Source: Apilactobacillus kunkeei
GTDB lineage: Bacteria; Bacillota; Bacilli; Lactobacillales; Lactobacillaceae
Length of the DNA: 64,000 nt
Direction: 5' to 3'
Assembly (NCBI RefSeq): GCF_001308195.1
Contig: NZ_JXDF01000017.1
Coordinates: 62,001-126,000, forward strand
Program-made: the position numbers and the translations under genes
Part shown: positions 27,278-37,192 of the stretch, one piece after another
Position numbering within the stretch: position 1 is the stretch's first letter
How the letters are laid out: each line of letters begins with the position of its first letter
The notes under the pieces: model-generated
Database searches by the model: none
Seen by the model: only the letters and a program-made list of their open reading frames with translations
Told to the model about the DNA's origin: nothing

Positions 27278-30200
27278 TTATTCCTCCGCGGCATTAAATT
27301 TATTTAGGTTAGCTGTAACCACTTTAGAAACTCCGGAATTTTGCATGGTAACTCCATACAATGTATCGGCATAAACCATTGTTTCTTTTCTATGCGTGAT
27401 AACGATGAATTGAGTTCCATCGTCTAGTTTAGTCATGTATCGAGCGTATCTATCGACATTTTCTGCATCCAATGCGGATTCAGCTTCATCTAAGATACTA
27501 AAAGGTACCGGCTTAACTTTTAACACGGCGAAAAGTAATGCAATGGCTGTTAATGCTTTTTCTCCACCTGATAATAGAGACATATGACGGTACTTCTTAC
27601 CAGGTGGCTGTGCCATAATTTCAATTCCAGTAGTTAACAAATCATTTGGATCCGTAAGTAATAACTTCGCTTTTCCACCACCAAAAATTTCGTTATAAAC
27701 TTTTGAGAATTGGGTAGCGATTGCATCGAAAGTATCCTTGAATTTCTTTTCAACAGTAACATCAATCTTGTTCATGGTATCAGTTAGTTGTTGACTAGAA
27801 TTCTTCAAATCATCTGATTGTTGTACTAGGAATTCGTATCGTTTTGATACTTCCTTGTACTCATCAATTGCGGATACATTGACAACCCCTAGATGGTCGA
27901 TGGAACGACGTAAATCGTCAATATGAGCCTTAATGTTATCGATAGTATCGTTGACAACGATATCATCAATTTCATTTAGGTTAACCTCATACTTACCAAT
28001 TAGTTGTTGTTTTAGACTAGCAAGTTGCTTTTCCAATTGATCAAACTTATTAGTTTGTTTATTTAGATAATTTTGTTGGTTAACAGAATCCATTGTTTGC
28101 TTATCAATTTGGTCTTCGACTTGCTTGATTTCAGCTTGGTGTTTATCAATGGATTCTTTGCATTCTTGTAGATTACTTTGGATTGATTGAATTTGTTGGT
28201 TAACTAACTTAATTTCGTCATCTTGGTTTACTGAAAGCATATTATTACTAATTGCTTCGTTTAACTCATCAATGTTTTCTTTTTCGTCATCAATGTCAGC
28301 ATCTAATCGGTCAAAATCTTCAATTAGATTTGCTTTTTGGTCACGGAAATTGGATAGTTTTTCCTTCAATACAATTAACTTTTCACGAGTTGATTGTACC
28401 TTTGAAGAGTTATTATCCTTCATTGATTCCAAAGTTTCAATCTTTTCTTGAATATCTTTTGATTTAGTTTGATTATTGACCAAATCAACATTCAATTGTT
28501 CTTTTAGTTTCTTGTTTTGACGTTGTTTTTCATCAATATCATCGTCAAACAATCCACCATTAGACATTCTGATTGCCTTTAGTTCACGTTGCTTTCTAAC
28601 TAGGGATTCCTTAGCAAAGGTCAATTTGTTATTGATTGAGTCTAGTTGACCATCGTATTGACGCTTGTTGTCATAGAAAGAATCTGACTTCGCATTTAAC
28701 TCTTTTAGTTGATCTTGTAATTCAACCAACTTAGCCTCAGTTTGCTTGGCAACCTCTTGGCTTTCCTTAAATTGCTTTTCTAACTCTTCTAACTTATTCT
28801 TTTGGGTCAAGACACCATCATATTGACGTTTGTTAGAACCACCGGTGATTGAACCACCAGCATTAACGATTTCACCACTTAAGGTCACAATTCGGTTAGA
28901 ATGTCTAATCTTGTTACTAATATCGGTAGCAGTATGTAAATCTTTAACGATTAAAACATTACCTAGCAAATGACTAGTAACAGATTTAAGTTTGTCATTA
29001 ATTTGGACCAATTCGTTGGCTACACCAATGAATCCATCGCTATTTTGACAGGTACTTAAAACGTTATTGTTAACGCTGCGTTGTGAAATTTCATTAACGG
29101 GCAAGAAAGTAGCTCTTCCCAAACGATTATCGTTTAAAAACTTAACCGCTTGTCTAGCAGAAGCATTGTTAGTGACCACAATTTGTTGTAATTGATTACC
29201 TAAAGCAGTTTCAATTGCTGTGGTATATTCAGCAGGTACTTTGATAAAGTCGGATACTGAACCCAATACACCATTAAGATGGTCTTTATTGTTTAAGACA
29301 CTTTGGGCACCACGATAGAAGTTACTGTGGTCGTTTTGCAAATTATTCAAACTATTGTATTTAATTTTTAAATTTTGCGTATCTTCTAATTGTTTATACC
29401 AGATGGCTTGTTGATCATCTACTTGTTTCTTTAAACCGTTCACCTGAGCTTGATAGTCGTTAAAATCGCTTTGCACCTTTTGAACTTCTTCGTTCTTCTT
29501 GTTGTAGGCTTGATTTAACTCTTCAACTGATTGTTCCAATTGATTGATTTCATCGTTTACTCCAGAAATCTTTTGACGATTGGAATCATTTTGAACATCA
29601 GCTTGTTTTTGGGTCTTTTCTAGATAAGTAGATTCATTGTTAACATTAGCAATTTTTTGCATAATTGCTAAATATTCACCACGAACATCTTCATACTCTG
29701 CTTTTTTATCAGCAATCATTTGGTCAATCTTATCTTCATCGATTTCTTCAAGATATTGTTTATGCTTATCAATTTCTTGATTTAACTTGTCGATTTCAGA
29801 GTTGATTTCTTTTTCTTTTGCTTGTAAATCAGTAACTTGTGAATTTAACTTTTCTAGGTTGGACTTATGTTCCTTCAAGCTAGTCTTTTTAAATTCAATT
29901 TCTTGCTTAGAAAGATTTTGTTGACCAGATAACTGTTCAATCTTCTTAGAGTAGTTCAAAAGATTAACTTGTTGTTCTTCCTTCTTGGTTAGAAGCACCT
30001 CAAGTTGTTCATTCAATGACTTCTTTTGACCGGTAAGCTCATTTAAGTGTTTGTTAATATCTTCGGCGTTTTGCTTTTCTTCAGCAATAATCGCCTTGGT
30101 ATTATTCCAGTCAGCCCCAACTTGATTTAATTCAAGCGCAATTCTTGAAACATCGTATTTTTTCAATTCTTTTTTTAAATCTAAATACTTAATTGCTGTT

Positions 30201-30829
30201 TCACTTTGCTCTTTTAATTGGTCATTTCGATCTTTAAGTTCGAAAATAATGTCTTCAACACGATCAAGATTTTCATGAGTTTGTTGAAGCTTTAAGTTGG
30301 CATCATGTTTTTGTTGTTTATACTTAAAAACACCGGCTGCTGTTTCAATAATAGAACGACGATCTTCAGGTTTACTGTTAAAGATATCTTCAACACTACC
30401 TTGAGAAATGATTGAAAATGAACCAATTCCCATCCCTGTGTCCATAAATAAGTTATTGATATCTTTTAATCGACATTCAGAATTATTAATTAAGTATTGG
30501 CTTTCACCACTACGATACAAACGTCTTGTAATGATAATTTCTGAATATGAACTATTAATGTATTGGTCGGTATTGTCCAAGGTTAACTTAACTTCGGCAC
30601 GATTGACCGGTTTATGAGTACTAGAACCAGAAAAAATAACGTCGGACATCTTTGAACCACGTAAAGTCTTAGAAGATTGTTCCCCGAGTACCCATCTGAT
30701 AGCTTCGATAACATTACTTTTACCACTACCATTAGGACCAACAATCGCAGTTAAACCATCTGTAAAGTTAATGGTTGTTTTGTTTGCAAAGGATTTAAAT
30801 CCAGCAATCTCTAATGATTTTAACTTCAA
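27278..30829 (-). CDS. smc: Chromosome condensation ATPase Smc
   Basis: Core of the SMC-ScpAB condensin. The 1183-residue protein has an ABC-type N-terminal head with GPNGSGKSNV at 31-40, a long coiled coil, a hinge (about 500-660, with glycines in GGSITGG near its end), the returning coiled coil and the C-terminal head with signature LLSGGEKALTAIALLFA and Walker B FSILDEAESALD. Length is as expected. TTG is the apparent start codon, with a GA-rich ribosome site overlapping the end of rnc's spacer. It lies between rnc and ftsY, the conserved order, and is read in the same transcript. Confidence 0.97.
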   Translation of the reverse strand: MKLKSLEIAGFKSFANKTTINFTDGLTAIVGPNGSGKSNVIEAIRWVLGEQSSKTLRGSKMSDVIFSGSSTHKPVNRAEVKLTLDNTDQYINSSYSEIIITRRLYRSGESQYLINNSECRLKDINNLFMDTGMGIGSFSIISQGSVEDIFNSKPEDRRSIIETAAGVFKYKQQKHDANLKLQQTHENLDRVEDIIFELKDRNDQLKEQSETAIKYLDLKKELKKYDVSRIALELNQVGADWNNTKAIIAEEKQNAEDINKHLNELTGQKKSLNEQLEVLLTKKEEQQVNLLNYSKKIEQLSGQQNLSKQEIEFKKTSLKEHKSNLEKLNSQVTDLQAKEKEINSEIDKLNQEIDKHKQYLEEIDEDKIDQMIADKKAEYEDVRGEYLAIMQKIANVNNESTYLEKTQKQADVQNDSNRQKISGVNDEINQLEQSVEELNQAYNKKNEEVQKVQSDFNDYQAQVNGLKKQVDDQQAIWYKQLEDTQNLKIKYNSLNNLQNDHSNFYRGAQSVLNNKDHLNGVLGSVSDFIKVPAEYTTAIETALGNQLQQIVVTNNASARQAVKFLNDNRLGRATFLPVNEISQRSVNNNVLSTCQNSDGFIGVANELVQINDKLKSVTSHLLGNVLIVKDLHTATDISNKIRHSNRIVTLSGEIVNAGGSITGGSNKRQYDGVLTQKNKLEELEKQFKESQEVAKQTEAKLVELQDQLKELNAKSDSFYDNKRQYDGQLDSINNKLTFAKESLVRKQRELKAIRMSNGGLFDDDIDEKQRQNKKLKEQLNVDLVNNQTKSKDIQEKIETLESMKDNNSSKVQSTREKLIVLKEKLSNFRDQKANLIEDFDRLDADIDDEKENIDELNEAISNNMLSVNQDDEIKLVNQQIQSIQSNLQECKESIDKHQAEIKQVEDQIDKQTMDSVNQQNYLNKQTNKFDQLEKQLASLKQQLIGKYEVNLNEIDDIVVNDTIDNIKAHIDDLRRSIDHLGVVNVSAIDEYKEVSKRYEFLVQQSDDLKNSSQQLTDTMNKIDVTVEKKFKDTFDAIATQFSKVYNEIFGGGKAKLLLTDPNDLLTTGIEIMAQPPGKKYRHMSLLSGGEKALTAIALLFAVLKVKPVPFSILDEAESALDAENVDRYARYMTKLDDGTQFIVITHRKETMVYADTLYGVTMQNSGVSKVVTANLNKFNAAEE

Positions 30830-30850
30830 AGCGATTTCCCCATCCTGTTT

Positions 30851-31543
30851 TTATTCTGTAAGGTTTTTAATTGCCTTCTTAGCAGCACCTTGTTCTGCAT
30901 TCTTCTTGGAGTGACCTAGGCCAACACCTTTTTCAACACCATCGATGGTAACGGATACCTTAAAGCGACGGTCGTTTTCCGGACCATTTTCGTCTAATAA
31001 GTGATATTCAATATCGACTGGTCCATTTGATTGTGCTAATTCTTGTAATTCAGTTTTGTGATCAAAGAATTCGTCGAACCATCCCTCGTCTAATTTAGGG
31101 AAAATTACTTGATGACAAAACTTAACTACAGGTTCCATTCCTTGGTCAAGGTATACCGCACCAATGAATGATTCAAAAATATCACATAATAGTGAATCTC
31201 TAGTTCTAGCTTGAGCTTTTTCTTCACCCTTACCTAAACGAATGTATTTATCAAATTCACATTCTCTAGCAAAACTACTAAAGCTGTGTTCATTTACCAT
31301 TGCGGCTCTTAATCTAGTTAAGCGGCCTTGTGGTAAATTTGGATAACGTTTGTAAATGTATTCTGATACTACTAGTTCGTATACAGCATCACCCAAAAAT
31401 TCAATTCGTTCATAAAATTTTAAATTCTTACCTGGATGTTCATTAACGTATGAAGCTTGAGTAAAGGCTTCATCTAATAATGATTCATCCTTGAACTTAA
31501 TGTTAAATCGTTTTTCTAATAAATCATCAAATTCTTTTTCCAA
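30851..31543 (-). CDS. rnc: Ribonuclease III
   Basis: Cleaves double-stranded RNA in rRNA precursors and mRNAs. The 230-residue protein has the catalytic signature ERIEFLGDAVYELVVSEY, the second acidic cluster DIFESFIGAVYLDQG, and a C-terminal dsRNA-binding domain (about 155-228) with GLGHSKKNAEQGAAKKA. The start is TTG at 31543, six bases after GGAGGG. A terminator separates it from acpP, so transcription through rnc-smc-ftsY may partly rest on read-through; no good promoter is visible in the 27 bases between. Confidence 0.96.
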   Translation of the reverse strand: MEKEFDDLLEKRFNIKFKDESLLDEAFTQASYVNEHPGKNLKFYERIEFLGDAVYELVVSEYIYKRYPNLPQGRLTRLRAAMVNEHSFSSFARECEFDKYIRLGKGEEKAQARTRDSLLCDIFESFIGAVYLDQGMEPVVKFCHQVIFPKLDEGWFDEFFDHKTELQELAQSNGPVDIEYHLLDENGPENDRRFKVSVTIDGVEKGVGLGHSKKNAEQGAAKKAIKNLTE

Positions 31544-31570
31544 GTCTTTCCCTCCAGTGAATAATACAAC

Positions 31571-31602
31571 AAAAGACGATTACTATTGAGTAATCGCCTT
31601 TT
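31571..31602 (-). terminator. Moderate terminator between acpP and rnc
   Basis: Fourteen-bp stem (31571-31584 with 31589-31602, one G-U in the minus RNA) with a four-base loop, but only four U at the end. Starts a few bases after the acpP stop codon. Confidence 0.65.
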
Positions 31603-31605
31603 TAA

Positions 31606-31854
31606 TTATTTGTTATCAGCGTTAGACATAACGTAGTCTACAGCTTCATCAATAGTCTTAATGTTTTCTGCATCTTCATCTGAGATATCAGTACCAAAAG
31701 TACTTTCTAGAGATAATACAAACTCAACAAAATCAATTGAATCAGCGTCTAAATCGTTTTGAAAGTTTAAATCACCTTTGATGGTATCTCTATCAATACT
31801 GAATTGATCAGCAACCATATCAGCAATTTTGTTAAATACTTCTTCTTTTGTCAT
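31606..31854 (-). CDS. acpP: Acyl carrier protein
   Basis: Carries acyl chains on a phosphopantetheine arm for fatty-acid and phospholipid synthesis. The 82-residue acidic four-helix protein has the attachment site in LDADSIDFVEFVLSLE, with Ser39; the residue after Ser is Ile where DSL is the common form. It is 49 bases downstream of plsX, a usual pairing, since PlsX uses acyl-ACP. A second, fab-cluster ACP may exist elsewhere, as is common in lactobacilli; this cannot be checked here. Confidence 0.92.
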   Translation of the reverse strand: MTKEEVFNKIADMVADQFSIDRDTIKGDLNFQNDLDADSIDFVEFVLSLESTFGTDISDEDAENIKTIDEAVDYVMSNADNK

Positions 31855-31903
31855 AATCTATCTCCTTAAAATCGTAATTGATAATTCTAATTATAACAGA
31901 TTT

Positions 31904-32944
31904 TTAGTTATTTTTGGCGTTTTGTTTGATTTGTTGCATATCATCAGCATGCTTATCAAAGTATTCAACAACGTCATCAATAGTCTTATTATCAATCATT
32001 GTCTTAATTTGGAAAATAGTGTTCTTGATTGTAACAGCTTCACTACTACCGTGAGCCTTAACAACAGGAGCCTTAGTACCCATTAATACGGCACCACCAT
32101 ATTGTGAGTAATCCATTTCCTTAGCAATCTTCTTAAATGTTGGCTTAAGCATTAAAGCACCAACTTTTGACTTTACGCCACCAGACATGATTTCACCCTT
32201 GATTAGAGTAAGTAATGAAAGTGCAGTTCCTTCGATTGCCTTCAATGCAGCGTTACCAGTGAAACCATCAGTAACAACAACATCAGCAGCACCATTTAAT
32301 AATTCACGTGATTCAACGTTACCAATGAAGTTTAGGTTTTCATCCTTAGAAAGCATTTCGTTAGCTGCCTTATGTAATGAATCACCTTTATCTGCTTCAG
32401 TACCGTTGTTTAATAGACCGATACGTGGGCTTTCAATATGTCTAACAGTTTCAGCATAGTACTTACCCATGAATGCGTATTGGTATAGGTTGAATAGTTT
32501 TGATTCAGCATTAGCACCAACATCTAGCATAACAAAGTTATCATGATCTTCATCATTTACGATTGGTAAAGTAGTTGCAAGACCTGGACGGTCAATTCCC
32601 TTAATTCTACCAATAATAAATAGACCAGCAGCTAGGATAGCACCAGTGTTACCAGCTGAGAAGAATGCATCTGCTTCTTTGTCCTTAACAGCTTGAGCAG
32701 CCATGTCTAGACTTGAGTTTTTCTTCTTCATAACAGCCTTAACAGGTTCTTCACCCATTTCAATAACTTCGTCAGATTGAACTAGTTCAATTCTTTCTTC
32801 ATTTTGAATTAATGGTTTAACTTTATCGATTTGACCGAATAACTTGAACTCAATATCAGGATATTGGTCTCTTGCCATTTCTACCCCTTTAACAACTTCT
32901 AGTGGGGCGTTGTCTCCACCCATGGCATCAATTGCGATTTTCAT
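31904..32944 (-). CDS. plsX: Phosphate acyltransferase PlsX
   Basis: Makes acyl-phosphate from acyl-ACP, the donor for PlsY in phosphatidic acid synthesis; peripheral membrane enzyme. The 346-residue protein begins MKIAIDAMGGDNAP and has the DAFFSAGNTGA, MLDVGAN and VVTDGFTGN motifs of the family. It lies between recG (13 bases) and acpP, as in Bacillus, although fapR and fabD/fabG that often sit nearby are absent. Confidence 0.96.
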   Translation of the reverse strand: MKIAIDAMGGDNAPLEVVKGVEMARDQYPDIEFKLFGQIDKVKPLIQNEERIELVQSDEVIEMGEEPVKAVMKKKNSSLDMAAQAVKDKEADAFFSAGNTGAILAAGLFIIGRIKGIDRPGLATTLPIVNDEDHDNFVMLDVGANAESKLFNLYQYAFMGKYYAETVRHIESPRIGLLNNGTEADKGDSLHKAANEMLSKDENLNFIGNVESRELLNGAADVVVTDGFTGNAALKAIEGTALSLLTLIKGEIMSGGVKSKVGALMLKPTFKKIAKEMDYSQYGGAVLMGTKAPVVKAHGSSEAVTIKNTIFQIKTMIDNKTIDDVVEYFDKHADDMQQIKQNAKNN

Positions 32945-32957
32945 TTATAAAACTCCT

Positions 32958-34991
32958 TTAATCAAACATTTTCTTATTATTTTTTTGGTGAACGTAACTA
33001 TATAATTTACTATACATTGGATTGTTTTGCCAATCATTTGTACTTACGATCTGAATTGCCTCTTGTTGAGCAACACTTAGCATCGTTAAATCTGCAACCG
33101 GATCTCCTACCTTAAAATCAGGAAGACCAGATTGTGCTTTCCCCATGATATCACCAGGTCCTCTAAGTTCTAGGTCCTTTTGCGATATAACGAAACCATC
33201 GTTACTTTCGACCATGACATTCATTCGTTTAACACCTGTCTCAGTTTTGGGATCAGATACTAATAAACAGTATGACTGACTACTTCCTCTTCCAACTCGA
33301 CCTCGTAATTGATGTAACTGAGCCAATCCAAAATGATCAGCATTAAATACGATCATCATAGTGGCATTACTAACGTCCACACCTACTTCAATAACTGTCG
33401 TAGAGACCAAAATTTGAAACTCATTGTTTTTAAATTCTGTCATCACCAAATTTTTATCTTCATCTTTCATTCTACCATGAAGTAGACCAACTTTGAATTC
33501 TGGTTCAAACATATTCTTAAAATTGTCATAGATGTTGATGGCATTCTTCATGTCGACAGCTTCTGATTCTTCAACCAATGGTGTTACCACGTAAATCTGT
33601 TCTCCGGCATTCAATCTTTCTTTAATAAAACCAACAGAATTATTGAATTGACCTTCCTTTATCCACGCTGTTTTAACCGGTTGGCGACCATTAGGAAGTT
33701 CGTCAATAATTGAAACATCCATTTCTCCATAGGAAGTAATGGCTAAGGTTCTAGGAATTGGTGTTGCCGTCATTGCTAAAACATTAGTTCCATCGTTTTT
33801 CTGCCTTAACTTGGCACGTTGGTTTACACCAAAACGATGTTGTTCATCGATGATAGCTAAACCTAAATTCTTGTATTCAACGCTATCCTGAATCAAGGCA
33901 TGAGTTCCAATAACCAAGTTAATTTCACCAGACTTAATTCTTGGTAAAAGTTCTTTTCTGGCAGCTTGTTTCGTATCTCCAGTTAACAACGCAACATTCA
34001 CTTTTGTATCTTTAAAAAGTGTTGCTAGTTTATTAGCATGTTGTTCAGCCAATATTTCAGTCGGTGCCATTAAGGCTGCTTGATATCCGCCATCAATACA
34101 TGCCAGGATTGCTAAAGCAGCCACAATTGTTTTACCAGATCCTACATCCCCTTGAAGCAAACGGTTCATCTGACGAGTAGATGATAAATCGTTTTGGATT
34201 TCATTTACCACACGCTGTTGTGCATTTGTTAATGAAAATGGAAGTTGATTAATAAAAGCATCCATATCGTCTTGATTAAACTTAATGGCTAAACCAGCAT
34301 CCTTTTGTTCTTCACTCTTTAATGATTGCAAACGCATTTGAAATAAGAAGAATTCATTAAACTTTGCAGTTCTTCTAGCTAGGTATGCATCCTTTGTATC
34401 ATTGGGGAAATGCATATCCTGAATAACTTGCTTTTGTGATTCCAATTTATATTTTTCAATGATGTCTTCTGGAACGACATCATCAATTACATTCTTGTAT
34501 TCATCAAACGCTAGCTTCACCAAATCACTGATTGTCTTTTGACGAATATGCTTATTAGCCGGATAGATTGGATTCATTTCATTACCATCAACCGAAGATA
34601 AAATCTTGATTCCAGATAATGACGCCTTAGCCTTATCAAAACGACCGTATATAAGAACTTCCTTGCCAACCGGAAGCTGTTTTTTTAACCATGGTTGATT
34701 AAAAAATGTAACCTTTACGACGTCGTTATCAACTAATAGTCTTATGTTCAATAGATTTCTTTTCCGACCGAAGTGTGCAACCACTGGATCAGCTGCAATC
34801 TTACCTTTAATCGTTACCTTTTCTTGGTCTTCAATTTGCGATAAGTCTTTTACTTGAAAATCATCGTATCTAAATGGGTAATATGTCAATAAATCATATA
34901 TAGTATCGATACCCAATTCATCCAAAGCTTCGACCTTTTTAGGACCAACACCCTTTAAAACGGACACACTATCGTTTAAATCTTTCAACAT
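32958..34991 (-). CDS. recG: ATP-dependent DNA helicase RecG
   Basis: Branch-migrating helicase for stalled forks and recombination intermediates. The 677-residue protein has an N-terminal wedge/OB domain (about 55-150), Walker A in QGDVGSGKTIVAA, the DEQH box in LAIIDEQHRFGV, TATPIPRTLA, and the C-terminal helicase domain with VGVDVSNATMM and QLRGRVGRG. Length is normal. A terminator ends the preceding fakA gene 25 bases upstream, leaving little room for a promoter, so read-through is likely. Confidence 0.97.
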   Translation of the reverse strand: MLKDLNDSVSVLKGVGPKKVEALDELGIDTIYDLLTYYPFRYDDFQVKDLSQIEDQEKVTIKGKIAADPVVAHFGRKRNLLNIRLLVDNDVVKVTFFNQPWLKKQLPVGKEVLIYGRFDKAKASLSGIKILSSVDGNEMNPIYPANKHIRQKTISDLVKLAFDEYKNVIDDVVPEDIIEKYKLESQKQVIQDMHFPNDTKDAYLARRTAKFNEFFLFQMRLQSLKSEEQKDAGLAIKFNQDDMDAFINQLPFSLTNAQQRVVNEIQNDLSSTRQMNRLLQGDVGSGKTIVAALAILACIDGGYQAALMAPTEILAEQHANKLATLFKDTKVNVALLTGDTKQAARKELLPRIKSGEINLVIGTHALIQDSVEYKNLGLAIIDEQHRFGVNQRAKLRQKNDGTNVLAMTATPIPRTLAITSYGEMDVSIIDELPNGRQPVKTAWIKEGQFNNSVGFIKERLNAGEQIYVVTPLVEESEAVDMKNAINIYDNFKNMFEPEFKVGLLHGRMKDEDKNLVMTEFKNNEFQILVSTTVIEVGVDVSNATMMIVFNADHFGLAQLHQLRGRVGRGSSQSYCLLVSDPKTETGVKRMNVMVESNDGFVISQKDLELRGPGDIMGKAQSGLPDFKVGDPVADLTMLSVAQQEAIQIVSTNDWQNNPMYSKLYSYVHQKNNKKMFD

Positions 34992-35015
34992 ATCACCTCA
35001 TTTTACTTATGTAAT

Positions 35016-35040
35016 AAAAAAATCGGAGAAAACTCCGACA
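35016..35040 (-). terminator. Terminator between fakA and recG
   Basis: Six- to seven-bp G/C-containing stem (35023-35028 with 35033-35038), AAAA loop on the plus strand, and a seven-base U-run on the minus RNA. Follows the fakA stop by a few bases. Confidence 0.75.
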
Positions 35041-35042
35041 TT

Positions 35043-36719
35043 TTATTCAACAGAAATTAAGTATGGGTAGACTGGTTGTCCTCCCGGATGAACTTCAACT
35101 TCTAAGTCATCATCAATTGCTTCAACTTGTTCAGCTAATTCATCAGCTTGATTTTGTGTCATGCCTTCACCATAAATAATGGTTACGACTTCACTATCTT
35201 CATCAAGCATTTCCTTAATCATATCGATAGTAGTTTCATTTAAGTCGTCTTTAACAACCTTAATCTTACCATCGATAATTCCCATGTAATCGTCTTTCTT
35301 GATTTTAACACCATCAATTTCGGTGTCTCTAACAGCGTTAGTAACATCTCCACTAACTACAGTGTCTAACATATCTTCCATTTCAGATACGTTATCGTTT
35401 AGACTAGCATCAGGATTGAAAGAAAGCATTGTTGTTAAACCTTGTTGAATTGTCTTTGCGTGAACAATTTCAACAGGAATTTCGGCAACATCAGCAGCTT
35501 GTTGAGCAGCCATGAAGATATTACCGTTATTTGGAAGAATAATTGCTTTCTTAGCATTGCTATTATTAATAGCATCTAGAATGTCTTGAGTACTTGGGTT
35601 CATGGTTTGACCACCCTTGATAACATCAGTAACACCTAGACTGGTAAATAGTTCACCAATTCCGTCACCAGAAGCGACTGCAATAATTGCTGTTTCTTTT
35701 GGTTCTGACTTAGTTTCTTTCTTAGATTCATCGTCTTTTTCAATAATTGTTTCTTGTTGTAAACGCATATTATCAATCTTAACGTTGGCTAAGTCACCGA
35801 ACTTTTGTCCCCATGAAATAACTTCACCAGGTTGTTCAGTATGAACATGGACCTTAACAATTTCATCATCATTAACAACTAATAATGAGTCACCTAAACC
35901 GGCTAAATGATCGTAGAACTTATCGTAGTCAAAGTCGTATTCAACTTCCTTACCGCGACCAATTCTCACCATGATTTGGGTACAGTATCCAAACTTAATG
36001 TCGTCTGGGTTTAACTTACCTTGTGCACTTTCATGACTTTGTTCATGGCTTGCATCAATCATTTGATCCATTTCACCAGTATTTGGTTGATGGCTAGTTT
36101 CAATTTCTCGTCCATTTAAAACATCACTAAATGCTTTAACAACGAAAACTAAACCTTGTCCACCTGAATCAACAACACCAACTTGTTTCAATACTGGTAA
36201 CAAATCAGGTGTTGATTGAAGAGCTTGTTCAGCAGCATCAGCTAAAATATCAAATAATTCAGCTAGGTCGTTTGTGGTTGCACTTTGACCTGCTTCAGAA
36301 ATCCCTCTAATAACTGTTAGAATTGTTCCTTCAGTTGGTTTCATAACTGAACCATAAGCTGTTTTTTCACTGTTTTTAAAAGCTTCTACGATGTCTTGAG
36401 CAGAAAGGTTATCCTTTTCAGCAACAGACTTTGAAAAACCTCTAAATATTTGTGACAAGATAACTCCAGAGTTACCTCTTGCTCCCATCAATAGCCCTTT
36501 AGCTAATGATTGAGCTAATTCTCCAACAGATTCGCTAGTATCACGACTAACGTAATCAGCCCCACTTTGGAAAGACATACTCATATTAGTACCAGTATCA
36601 CCATCTGGAACTGGGAAAACATTAAGTGAGTTTATAAATTCTGCATTATTATTAAGGGTAGTAGCAGCGGCTTGCACCATTTGATCAAATTTTGATCTAT
36701 CTATATTTGAAATAGACAC
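35043..36719 (-). CDS. fakA: DAK2-family fatty acid kinase subunit FakA (YloV)
   Basis: ATP-binding subunit that phosphorylates fatty acids presented by a FakB partner, feeding exogenous acids to PlsX/PlsY. The 558-residue protein has the N-terminal DhaL-like domain with NVFPVPDGDTGTNMS and GARGNSGVILSQ nucleotide-site motifs (residues about 30-110), a central domain with GYCTQIM and VHVHTEQP, and a C-terminal DegV-like part ending EVHPGGQPVYP. Start is GTG at 36719 with AAGGAGG upstream. Paired with the Asp23 gene upstream, as in Bacillus yloU-yloV. FakB is not in this window. Confidence 0.92.
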   Translation of the reverse strand: MSISNIDRSKFDQMVQAAATTLNNNAEFINSLNVFPVPDGDTGTNMSMSFQSGADYVSRDTSESVGELAQSLAKGLLMGARGNSGVILSQIFRGFSKSVAEKDNLSAQDIVEAFKNSEKTAYGSVMKPTEGTILTVIRGISEAGQSATTNDLAELFDILADAAEQALQSTPDLLPVLKQVGVVDSGGQGLVFVVKAFSDVLNGREIETSHQPNTGEMDQMIDASHEQSHESAQGKLNPDDIKFGYCTQIMVRIGRGKEVEYDFDYDKFYDHLAGLGDSLLVVNDDEIVKVHVHTEQPGEVISWGQKFGDLANVKIDNMRLQQETIIEKDDESKKETKSEPKETAIIAVASGDGIGELFTSLGVTDVIKGGQTMNPSTQDILDAINNSNAKKAIILPNNGNIFMAAQQAADVAEIPVEIVHAKTIQQGLTTMLSFNPDASLNDNVSEMEDMLDTVVSGDVTNAVRDTEIDGVKIKKDDYMGIIDGKIKVVKDDLNETTIDMIKEMLDEDSEVVTIIYGEGMTQNQADELAEQVEAIDDDLEVEVHPGGQPVYPYLISVE

Positions 36720-36735
36720 AAAAATGAACCTCCTT

Positions 36736-37095
36736 TTAGTCTAGAACTCTTACACCTTGAACAACGACATTAACAGAACTTGCACTAATGCCAAGCATAG
36801 ATTCCAAATTGTACTTAACCTTGCTTTGAACATTTTTACATACTTCTGAAATTTTAGTACCGTAGCTAACAATAATATTTACTTCAATTGCAACATCATT
36901 GTCTTGTTGTGTTACCACAACTCCACGGGAATAGTTATCTTTTTTCAAAATATCGTTTACATTGTCTCGAATTTGATTTTTACTTGCCATACCAACAACT
37001 CCGTAGTTATCAGTAGCAGCTCCACCAACTACGGTGGCAATTACATTGTTATCAATATCAATTAATCCATAATCAGTTCTCATTTTTACGGCCAT
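36736..37095 (-). CDS. Asp23/Gls24-family protein YloU
   Basis: A 119-residue Asp23/Gls24 domain protein (DIDNNVIATVVGGAA near the start, EVNIIVSYG and VNVVVQGV strands). Family members are abundant cytoplasmic, often membrane-tethered proteins linked to envelope stress; YloU of Bacillus is encoded just before yloV, as here. I place the start on the ATG at 37095, eight bases after AAGGAGG; a GTG at 37098 is adjacent. A second Asp23 protein of this window lies at 55739-56176. Confidence 0.88.
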   Translation of the reverse strand: MAVKMRTDYGLIDIDNNVIATVVGGAATDNYGVVGMASKNQIRDNVNDILKKDNYSRGVVVTQQDNDVAIEVNIIVSYGTKISEVCKNVQSKVKYNLESMLGISASSVNVVVQGVRVLD

Positions 37096-37156
37096 CACAA
37101 TAGCCTCCTTAAAAGATAGATTTCTTAATATATTCGTAATATAATATTACCACATG

Positions 37157-37185
37157 TTTAAAAAAAGCTAAAGTATTGATATAAT
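37157..37185 (+). promoter_or_regulatory. Promoter of rpmB
   Basis: TTTAAA (37157-37162), 17-base spacer ending in TGA, perfect TATAAT (37180-37185). Points right, toward rpmB; gives a leader of about 130 bases. Confidence 0.75.
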
Positions 37186-37192
37186 GAATATC

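Noticed and set aside
27051-27374. Ser-rich open frame antisense to ftsY
   Set aside because: It is the mirror of the Glu/Asp-rich codons of the FtsY acidic region.
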